Shown here: positions 1 to 4,746 of the stretch, piece after piece
How positions within the stretch are numbered: position 1 is the stretch's first letter
Layout of the letters: each line of letters starts with the position of its first letter
Source: Chloroflexota bacterium
GTDB taxonomy: Bacteria > Chloroflexota > Anaerolineae > Promineifilales > Promineifilaceae
Length of the DNA stretch: 8,894 nt
Direction: 5' to 3'
NCBI GenBank assembly: GCA_020353135.1
Contig: CP070688.1
Coordinates: forward strand, 567,109-576,002
Notes under the pieces: model-generated
What the model saw: the letters and a program-made list of their open reading frames with translations, nothing else
What the model was told of the DNA's origin: nothing
The model's database searches: none
Program-made: the position numbers and the translations under genes

Positions 1-480
1 CATAAAGTTTGCGTGGCAGGAGTGGTGGTTGATGATACCGTCCGCTGACTGGATGACCTCACCGCTGCAATGGCCTCCCGTCCAGATCGGCCAGGTCCCT
101 TCGGGCACTTTGTCGGCGTCGATGTTGTCATCGATCACGGTCGCCATCGGCCGAAGTGTCGGTAGATTCGACCATGCCCGGGCGAACCTGGTGAGAAGCA
201 TGCCTTCGATATTGAATGTATAGCCTAAGTCGTAGCGTACGCCGCTCTCCTTGAAGTCGGCCCCGAAGAAGTTGATGTCATTGATCTGCGGGCCTTCGGC
301 TTGCGTGATGCGGATTGTGTGGCCCGCCGGGACGTCAACTGCGATGCCCGTGTTGGGCTTGATGTACTGCGTTGAAACGAGCTTCCACGACGGCTTGGTT
401 TCCAGCAGATCCTCGTACCACTGAACATTGAGGCTCATCGGCCCCCCGCTCGTAGCCGCGTCGATTGGGTCGTATGGCAT
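1..480 (-). CDS. DUF1989 (urea carboxylase-associated family) protein, partial, C-terminus beyond left edge
   Basis: The frame is open from ATG 480-478 to the window edge, giving 160 residues with no stop. The start is set by the ribosome binding site AAGGAGAA at 495-488, seven bases upstream, and the protein begins MPYDPIDAAT. A barrel-like stretch reads VDVPAGHTIRITQ (about 48-60) and then INDINFFGADF (66-76). It is followed by GGHCSGE (H137, C138, E141) and NHHSCHANF (C155, H156). The order and spacing of these His/Cys motifs match the complete DUF1989 protein encoded just upstream, so the two are paralogues. In this family, tandem members act with urea or guanidine carboxylases, and some form the carboxyguanidine deiminase heterodimer. 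The motifs suggest a metal site; that is inference. The C-terminal SNCP-type segment lies outside the window. Membership of the family is fairly sure; the substrate is unknown. Confidence 0.85.
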   Translation of the reverse strand, partial: MPYDPIDAATSGGPMSLNVQWYEDLLETKPSWKLVSTQYIKPNTGIAVDVPAGHTIRITQAEGPQINDINFFGADFKESGVRYDLGYTFNIEGMLLTRFARAWSNLPTLRPMATVIDDNIDADKVPEGTWPIWTGGHCSGEVIQSADGIINHHSCHANFM

Positions 481-487
481 GATATTG

Positions 488-495
488 TTCTCCTT
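488..495 (-). promoter_or_regulatory. Ribosome binding site for the partial DUF1989 gene
   Basis: On the minus strand this reads AAGGAGAA, seven bases before ATG 480-478. It decides the start of a gene that runs off the window. The same AGGAGAA core precedes the genes starting at 1646, 3988 and 8017. Confidence 0.8.
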
Positions 496-668
496 TTATA
501 GTTTTGGATTTTGTCACGCGATTTGATTTTCTATCACATCTTGCAACTAAAAACCGATCAGAAAGAAGCGCCTAATTGGGTTTGACCTCCCTTTCGCAGG
601 TCTTTACCGGATCGATGTCAGCATTATATGACGGGTTCTTGTTTGCAGTCACGGGTTAATCTCGTAGA

Positions 669-705
669 ACCTGATAGTTATGAGGCGTTGCCGTAGCTAT
701 CAGGT
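669..705 (-). repeat. 9-bp inverted repeat spanning the stop codon of the full DUF1989 gene
   Basis: The arms ACCTGATAG (669-677) and CTATCAGGT (697-705) are perfectly complementary, with a 19-base loop that contains the TAA stop (680-678, minus strand). In the mRNA this would fold at the very end of the coding region. No T-run follows, so it is not a standard intrinsic terminator. It could protect the 3' end or damp read-through into the next DUF1989 gene. A 9-bp match at this distance is expected about once by chance in a window this size, so function is uncertain. Confidence 0.35.
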
Positions 706-1646
706 GTACGGACTGAGGTATCCTTGGTGCCGTCGGCGAACTTGGCATAGACCAGCTCTTCCCATTCATCTCCCGGTACCAGTCCGAGATGGTCGTCGGT
801 TTCGGGGGGGATACCAGTGTCCCAGACTGAGATGTAGATTGGGTTGGGATCGGCATCCTTGAAGGGCAGGTTCTGATCAGCGTATGGGCAGTTGCTGGCA
901 ATCAGGTAGAGATCTTTTTCGGCGTAGAACTCAATGCCCACGCCATCGGCAATCGAGGGGCTGAGGAACATCTTGCCCCGGGTAACGCCGTTCTCGTCCG
1001 GTATGATTTGGTTGGGCTGGAAGACGTTCAGATCGTTGTGATCGGCAAGTTGTTGTACTTTGGCCCGGCGCTCGGCCTCATCCGCGATGGCCTGAATCGC
1101 CGGAACACGGTTGAGCGCCTGGATAAAATTCTCATGGCAGCTATTAGCATGCACAAAATCGTTGCCGTAGGCGATCATGTTCAGCTCTTTGCTGCAGTGG
1201 GCTGCGAAAAACATGTGGTTCACGAACATATTGTTGTCCGGGTCCTCCAATAGCTCGTAGGGATATTCATCGGCCACAAGCGTGCAGATCTTCTGGAAAT
1301 ACTTGCTTTGGGTCCACAAGGCGCCGTAGATGCGCGGGCAGAAACCCTCGACGCCGGTGGTGCTGAGATGGCAGCTATATTGTTCTAAATCAGGGGTGAT
1401 GAAGAGTAGGTCTGCGATTTGAGAGCGGCCGTTGTGTTGGTGGGGGCGCTGCTCCAGACGGACAACCTGCCCGGCTTTCACATAATAGGCGTCGCCGGTG
1501 TGCTTCTCCAAAAGCTCTTCATAGACCAGTGAGCGGGTTTCATTCTCCTTAGTAGCAATCACCCGGTCGTAGAAAGCCTTATTGGGCCTGATCCCGCGCT
1601 CAAATTGCATTACGGGATCGATGTCGTCGTTATAACTTTGCGCCAT
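678..1646 (-). CDS. DUF1989 (urea carboxylase-associated family) protein, full length
   Basis: A 322-residue protein starting at ATG 1646-1644, with AAGGAGAA (1660-1653) six bases upstream. DUF1989 features appear in order: a core strand region GDAYYVKAGQVVRLEQ (51-66), AAHCSKEL (H150, C151, E154), NSCHENFIQAL (C170, H171), and the family C-terminal block DLNVFQPN (205-212), LSPSIADGVGIEF (228-240), LYLIASNCP (246-254, C253) and ADPNPIYISVWDTG (265-278). It is longer than typical members because of an N-terminal extension of about 50 residues and a C-terminal tail of about 40. There is no signal peptide, so it is probably cytosolic. Known relatives work with urea or guanidine carboxylase, and some are carboxyguanidine deiminase subunits. 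It sits between a small helical protein (32-bp gap) and a second DUF1989 gene (197-bp gap), presumably in one operon. The family call is firm. Deiminase or amidohydrolase-type chemistry is a guess by analogy. Confidence 0.9.
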   Translation of the reverse strand: MAQSYNDDIDPVMQFERGIRPNKAFYDRVIATKENETRSLVYEELLEKHTGDAYYVKAGQVVRLEQRPHQHNGRSQIADLLFITPDLEQYSCHLSTTGVEGFCPRIYGALWTQSKYFQKICTLVADEYPYELLEDPDNNMFVNHMFFAAHCSKELNMIAYGNDFVHANSCHENFIQALNRVPAIQAIADEAERRAKVQQLADHNDLNVFQPNQIIPDENGVTRGKMFLSPSIADGVGIEFYAEKDLYLIASNCPYADQNLPFKDADPNPIYISVWDTGIPPETDDHLGLVPGDEWEELVYAKFADGTKDTSVRTPDSYGNAS

Positions 1647-1652
1647 GCTAAA

Positions 1653-1660
1653 TTCTCCTT
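1653..1660 (-). promoter_or_regulatory. Ribosome binding site for the full DUF1989 gene
   Basis: On the minus strand this reads AAGGAGAA, six bases from ATG 1646-1644. It lies in the 32-bp gap after the 101-residue gene and supports independent initiation within one transcript. Confidence 0.8.
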
Positions 1661-1678
1661 TCTTTCGAACTGAAACAT

Positions 1679-1984
1679 CTAATGGTTTTCAATAGGCCAA
1701 TCACTGCTGGCGGAATGGCCGGAAGAATGATAGGTTTCTAGACGCTCCTGGATCTCGGCTTCAAGACGGGCAAGAAGTTCCCGATATTCGGCGACAACGC
1801 TATTGGGAAGCTCATCCTGACTTTCCCAGGACTCGATGAGAAGCCGAACCTCTAGGTAATCTTCGCAGACCTCCGCAAAGTCCTGGTTCAGGATGAAGTG
1901 CTCTTCAATTTCCTTTTGGTAGGCTGGATAGCGGGCTAGAATCGGTGCGAGTTTCGCCCTAGGGCCGACTTCAGGCGTCTCCAT
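1679..1984 (-). CDS. Small acidic helical protein of unknown function (101 aa)
   Basis: The frame starts at ATG 1984-1982 and ends at TAG 1681-1679. I do not recognise a named family. The protein is acidic and predicted to be almost entirely helical. An N-terminal segment contains LAPILARYPAYQKEIEEHF (12-30), a middle part contains EVCEDYLEVRLLIESW (38-53), and a long amphipathic helix includes EYRELLARLEAEIQERLE (66-83). The tail is polar (HSSGHSASSD). The heptad-like leucines suggest a short coiled coil or helical hairpin, hence a partner-binding role. It is the first gene of the leftward operon, 32 bp ahead of the full DUF1989 gene. No Shine-Dalgarno sequence precedes its ATG, but a TATCAT box lies seven bases upstream, so it may be translated from a leaderless transcript. 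It is likely a real gene given its position and composition; the function is unknown. Confidence 0.75.
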   Translation of the reverse strand: METPEVGPRAKLAPILARYPAYQKEIEEHFILNQDFAEVCEDYLEVRLLIESWESQDELPNSVVAEYRELLARLEAEIQERLETYHSSGHSASSDWPIENH

Positions 1985-1991
1985 TTGATCT

Positions 1992-1997
1992 ATGATA
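1992..1997 (-). promoter_or_regulatory. Possible -10 box (TATCAT) for the leftward DUF1989 operon
   Basis: On the minus strand TATCAT (5 of 6 consensus) ends seven bases before the ATG at 1984. Transcription from it would begin at or next to the start codon. No good -35 lies at 16-18 bp. An alternative -10 (TATTAT, 2019-2014) would give a short leader and place the inverted repeat at 2031-2059 over its -35 region. The choice between them cannot be made from sequence alone. Confidence 0.4.
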
Positions 1998-2030
1998 AAG
2001 GAAAAAGAAGAATATAATAGTAAAAAGTCT

Positions 2031-2059
2031 TCATGTTACCGTAACTTGAGGTAACATGA
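2031..2059. promoter_or_regulatory. Operator-like perfect inverted repeat in the divergent promoter region
   Basis: The arms TCATGTTACC (2031-2040) and GGTAACATGA (2050-2059) match perfectly over 10 bp with a 9-bp spacer. Their centres are 19 bp apart, close to two helical turns. A third half-site, GTAAC (2041-2045), lies in the spacer and forms a second small palindrome with the left arm (GTTAC-C-GTAAC). It sits between the DUF1989 operon and the TolB/TPR regulator and ends 18 bp before the regulator start, so it could control both directions. By chance such a repeat in a 93-bp spacer would be rare. Confidence 0.65.
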
Positions 2060-2077
2060 CCTTCGGCAATCAAGTGC

Positions 2078-3724
2078 ATGACCAAGCCTGAATCAGAAAG
2101 AGTAATTGAATCAGCCGCCGACTATCCGAACATTCGGGCCCAACTGGAACGCATTCTGTCCAGTCCAAAATTCGTCGCCTCACCGCAATTGAGTAGCTTC
2201 CTGCGTTATGTGGTCGACGAAACATTGGCTGGCAATAAGGACCTGATCAAGCAATACACGGTTGGCGTGAAAGCCTTTGACCGCCCCGCCGATTTCAATC
2301 CCCAAACTGATCCTATTGTGCGCATCCAGGCCGGCCGTCTTCGCAGAGCGTTGCACGACTACTACAGTGACAATGGGACGTCGGATCCAATTTACATCGA
2401 TCTGCCAAAGGGCGGCTATGTGCCAACTTTTCAGCACAACGAAGATTCCCGGCAGCTACGTTCTCAAGACAGATCTGAACTGGCGGTGGATGATCCACCA
2501 GGAAGCAACCCGGTCGCCAAAGAGATATCTATCGCGGTGCTGCCGCTGGTTCCCTTGACCGATTCCCCGGAGGATGCCTACACGGCCGATGGCTTGACTG
2601 AAGAATTGGCCATCGCTCTCAATCGATTCGCAGAATTGACAGTAATCGGCCCGCTCAACAACATCAGGGATCAACAGGTCGACCCAGGCCAAATTGGGCG
2701 CGAATATGGGGCAACGTTTCTGCTTCAAGGCACGGTGCGCAGACAGGACGCCAAGATCCGTATATCGCCCACCTTGAAAAGCAGCGCCTCTGGAAAGAAA
2801 CTGTGGGGCGAAACCTACGAATACGATTTAGATGCCGTTTCGTTGTTTGAGATCGAGGATCAGGTCACCAGCCAGGTAGTAGCCATCATCGCCGATGGCT
2901 ACGGCCTCATGTTCAGGGAGCTTTATCCGGAAACGCATCACAAACACATAACGATCAGCGCTGTGACCGAAGCGGTCCTCAGGTGGAACAGGGCCAGAAA
3001 CACGCTAAATCCACTTGACAACCAACTGGCAACAGAAGCCATCAGAAAAGCTCTGGTCGAGCAACCCGACAGTCCGTTATTGATCGCCATGTTGGCCGGC
3101 AGCTATTATGGCGATTACATCCTTGACTTCAACATGATGGTCGACACACCCGATTCCGGCAAGCAAGCAGAATCGCTGGCTTATCGAGCCGTCTCTTTGG
3201 ATCCCAATCTGCAAATTGGCCGCTATGAACTGGCCTCGGTTCATGCCGCTTATGGTCGCGTCGAGAAATGTATCGAGGAAGTCCACAAAACAGTGGCTCT
3301 GAACCCCAACAACGCCAGCGAAATCACAGGCTGTGGCTTTCTTTTGGCGGTTTGTGGCCAGTGGGAAGACGGATTGGAACTCATATACAAGGGCATGGGC
3401 CTGAACCCCCATTATCCCAGCTGGTATCACTTCATCCCATTCTTGGATTACTACCGGCAGAAGGAATACCAACTGGCTTGGACGGAAGCCAAACAATTTC
3501 ACATTCCAGGGCTGTTCTGGCACCCGCTCATCCGGGCCGCGGTCTTGGGCCAGCTCGGCAACCGCGACGAAGCCCAAGAGCATCTTCAGGAACTGCTGCA
3601 AATCAGGCCCGATCTTTACACGCGCGGTCGCGAGATCATGAAACGTCTCATCGTGCTCGACGAAAACGTCGAAATGCTTTGGGATGGCCTGCAAAAAGCC
3701 GGGTTGGAGTCAAACTTTTCTTGA
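2078..3724 (+). CDS. TolB-like / TPR regulator with N-terminal winged-helix-like region
   Basis: A 548-residue protein with three parts. Residues about 18-118 form a region common in bacterial regulators: LERILSSPKF, FLRYVVDETLAG (41-52), DPIVRIQAGRLRRAL (78-92), then IDLPKGGYVPTF (107-118), which resembles a winged-helix end. Residues about 149-270 are a TolB amino-terminal-like domain: ISIAVLPL (150-157), YTADGLTEELAIALNRF (168-184), LLQGTVRR (215-222) and KLWGETYEYDLD (241-252). From about 300 to 515 there are degenerate TPR repeats, for example AESLAYRAVSLDPN (364-377). There is no transmembrane helix or signal peptide, so it is probably cytosolic. ATG 2078 is the first start after an in-frame TGA at 2057-2059; no Shine-Dalgarno sequence is visible. 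Its divergent position suggests it regulates the DUF1989 operon and itself through the repeat at 2031-2059. That is inference; DNA binding is not proven for this architecture. Confidence 0.88.
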   Translation: MTKPESERVIESAADYPNIRAQLERILSSPKFVASPQLSSFLRYVVDETLAGNKDLIKQYTVGVKAFDRPADFNPQTDPIVRIQAGRLRRALHDYYSDNGTSDPIYIDLPKGGYVPTFQHNEDSRQLRSQDRSELAVDDPPGSNPVAKEISIAVLPLVPLTDSPEDAYTADGLTEELAIALNRFAELTVIGPLNNIRDQQVDPGQIGREYGATFLLQGTVRRQDAKIRISPTLKSSASGKKLWGETYEYDLDAVSLFEIEDQVTSQVVAIIADGYGLMFRELYPETHHKHITISAVTEAVLRWNRARNTLNPLDNQLATEAIRKALVEQPDSPLLIAMLAGSYYGDYILDFNMMVDTPDSGKQAESLAYRAVSLDPNLQIGRYELASVHAAYGRVEKCIEEVHKTVALNPNNASEITGCGFLLAVCGQWEDGLELIYKGMGLNPHYPSWYHFIPFLDYYRQKEYQLAWTEAKQFHIPGLFWHPLIRAAVLGQLGNRDEAQEHLQELLQIRPDLYTRGREIMKRLIVLDENVEMLWDGLQKAGLESNFS

Positions 3725-3760
3725 CGACCTCTTTTGCCAGACGATAGGATCGTAACCGAA

Positions 3761-3798
3761 GGTCAGCAAAGGGGGCGCCGGCCGCGGCTGAGCTGACC
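3761..3798 (+). repeat. Inverted repeat with nested GC-rich hairpin after the TolB/TPR gene
   Basis: The arms GGTCAGC (3761-3767) and GCTGACC (3792-3798) are complementary and enclose a GC-rich loop that can itself fold (GCCG 3777-3780 with CGGC 3785-3788). It begins 37 bases after the regulator's TGA. Without a T-run it is a poor intrinsic terminator. It may be a 3'-end structure or a factor-dependent termination aid. Confidence 0.35.
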
Positions 3799-3847
3799 CA
3801 ACCCTCCCATCTTCGTATACCAACCCCACTTATTGGTAAACCAACCC
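3798..3847 (+). promoter_or_regulatory. Three phased CCAACCC boxes upstream of the YiiX-like gene
   Basis: CCAACCC occurs at 3798-3804, 3820-3826 and 3841-3847, with start-to-start distances of 22 and 21 bp. That places all three on the same face of the helix. The third box is flanked by a TTGGT-AA-ACCAA palindrome (3833-3844). The array ends 22 bp before the proposed -35 at 3869, a usual place for an activator to bind. No regulator can be named. Confidence 0.4.
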
Positions 3848-3851
3848 TTCA

Positions 3852-3871
3852 AACCTGTCTTTTGGCAGGTT
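3852..3871 (+). repeat. 8-bp hairpin with TTTT loop overlapping the -35 region
   Basis: AACCTGTC (3852-3859) pairs with GGCAGGTT (3864-3871) across a TTTT loop, with one G-T pair. A weak pyrimidine-rich stretch follows (ATTCTCTTTT), so it could terminate transcripts arriving from the left. It overlaps the -35 box of the YiiX-like gene, so as DNA it could also be an operator. Confidence 0.35.
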
Positions 3872-3897
3872 ACATTCTCTTTTGAGCGGCTTATACT
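3869..3897 (+). promoter_or_regulatory. Sigma-70-like promoter for the YiiX-like gene
   Basis: GTTACA (3869-3874, 4 of 6 to consensus) and TATACT (3892-3897, 5 of 6) are separated by exactly 17 bp. The expected start is near 3904, giving a leader of about 84 bases before ATG 3988. The three CCAACCC boxes lie immediately upstream. Confidence 0.5.
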
Positions 3898-3940
3898 GCT
3901 CAGTAGAGATTGGTTAAAACAGATGGAAACGTTGAGCAGT
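3895..3940. repeat. 8-bp inverted repeat around the promoter start
   Basis: ACTGCTCA (3895-3902) is the exact reverse complement of TGAGCAGT (3933-3940), with 30 bp between. The left arm overlaps the -10 box and the right arm lies in the leader, so a dimeric repressor could bridge them. Eight-base matches at this distance are common by chance. Confidence 0.25.
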
Positions 3941-3987
3941 CAGTCACAGCTAAAGAATCACTCTATATCTAAAATAGGAGAAATACG

Positions 3988-4614
3988 ATGGGCTATCTAG
4001 ACCCTAACGACGATTTCGTCCTTGAGGATGGAGATTTATTGTTTCAAGATCTTGCCTGCCGCTTTATTTGCGAAGCAATTGAACGCGTTACACCCGGCTA
4101 TCACAATGCCGATATCACCCATATCGGCATTTACCGAAGAGTTGGAGGCCGAGACTATGTAATTGAGGCCGTTCCTCCCGAGGTCAAGCTGACTCCACTG
4201 ACCGAGTTCTTTGGAAGAGCGAATGATCATTTCGATAGACCTACTGTTTTCGTAGGTAGGCTGAAGCCTGAATATCAAGATTTAATCCCGGCAGCCATCG
4301 AAAGAGCCCTGGAACTGAAGGGAATGCCATATGACCGATTTTATCTCAACGGTGAAGATGCTTATTATTGCAGCGAGTTAGTGGTAAAAGCATTTAGGCA
4401 TGCAAATGGTGGATATGAGTTCTTCCCAGAGCAACCAATGTCCTTTGTCGATCTAGATACAGGTGAGGTTCATGAAAACTGGAGAAGGTACTATAAGCAT
4501 CTTGGAATGGAACTGCCAGTCGGCGAATTAGGTTCGAGTCCTGGCGAAATCTCGTTATCTCCAAAAATCGAGATCGTGCACCGCTATGGATTCTTGACCA
4601 ATTGGCATGAGTAG
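3988..4614 (+). CDS. YiiX/YebB-like NlpC/P60-superfamily cysteine hydrolase
   Basis: A 208-residue protein with the permuted papain-like (YiiX/YebB-like) motif order. EDGDLLFQ (13-20) is the opening strand. ITHIGIY (43-49) carries the likely catalytic His45. YVIEAVPPEVKLTPLTEF (57-74) carries the likely polar partner Glu60. KGMPYDRFYL (111-120) leads to YYCSELVVKAF (126-136) with the likely nucleophile Cys128. The family includes amidases or peptidases acting on peptidoglycan-type or lipid-linked amide bonds; most members have no proven substrate. No signal peptide or membrane helix is seen, which argues against direct action on the cell wall. About 40 residues follow the core, ending YGFLTNWHE. 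The start has AGGAG (3976-3980) seven bases upstream. The gene stands alone, with its own promoter and a regulatory-looking leader. Its codon use is visibly AT-richer than the flanking regulators, which could mean transfer. The fold call is strong. Confidence 0.87.
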   Translation: MGYLDPNDDFVLEDGDLLFQDLACRFICEAIERVTPGYHNADITHIGIYRRVGGRDYVIEAVPPEVKLTPLTEFFGRANDHFDRPTVFVGRLKPEYQDLIPAAIERALELKGMPYDRFYLNGEDAYYCSELVVKAFRHANGGYEFFPEQPMSFVDLDTGEVHENWRRYYKHLGMELPVGELGSSPGEISLSPKIEIVHRYGFLTNWHE

Positions 4615-4685
4615 GATCACCTGGCTCGTCAAGTAGCAGCAGTAGCGCGCGTAAAGCGGTTCAATTCCGACGCTCTACCGCCCTA

Positions 4686-4695
4686 AACCATGGTT
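4686..4695. promoter_or_regulatory. 10-bp palindrome AACCATGGTT upstream of the LuxR promoter
   Basis: AACCATGGTT is a perfect palindrome centred about 56 bp before the predicted transcription start of the LuxR gene. That is a normal activator position. LuxR-type HTH proteins bind short dyads, so self-control is possible but untested. Confidence 0.3.
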
Positions 4696-4712
4696 ATCGC
4701 AATTTGCAAAGT

Positions 4713-4740
4713 CTGATATCCGCTAGTTTTCGCTTATAAT
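4713..4740 (+). promoter_or_regulatory. Promoter of the LuxR/MalT-like gene, probably giving a leaderless mRNA
   Basis: A perfect TATAAT (4735-4740) lies six bases before GTG 4747-4749, so transcription should begin at the start codon. CTGATA (4713-4718, 4 of 6) is a possible -35 with a 16-bp spacer. No Shine-Dalgarno sequence precedes the GTG, and an in-frame TGA at 4714-4716 rules out a longer protein. Confidence 0.65.
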
Positions 4741-4746
4741 GCCTGT

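Noticed and set aside
29..517. Short open frames on both strands in the first 517 bases
   Set aside because: The minus-strand frame from ATG 480 has a good ribosome site and paralogy to the next gene, so the overlapping frames are shadows.
481..677. Guanidine riboswitch ahead of the second DUF1989 gene
   Set aside because: I looked for paired ACGR-type hairpins or a conserved multi-helix layout in the 197-bp spacer and saw none; only the ACGGGTT pair and one hairpin arm are present.
3077..3694. 205-codon open frame on the minus strand inside the TolB/TPR gene
   Set aside because: It lies wholly opposite a gene with clear domains, has no ribosome binding site and shows no recognisable motif; it is a shadow frame.
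4655..4690. tRNA-like words (GGTTCAATTCC, then GACGCTCTACCGCCC) after the YiiX-like gene
   Set aside because: The first resembles a T-arm on the plus strand, while the second resembles a D-arm read on the minus strand. The T-stem pairs at only three positions and no anticodon or acceptor stem can be built.
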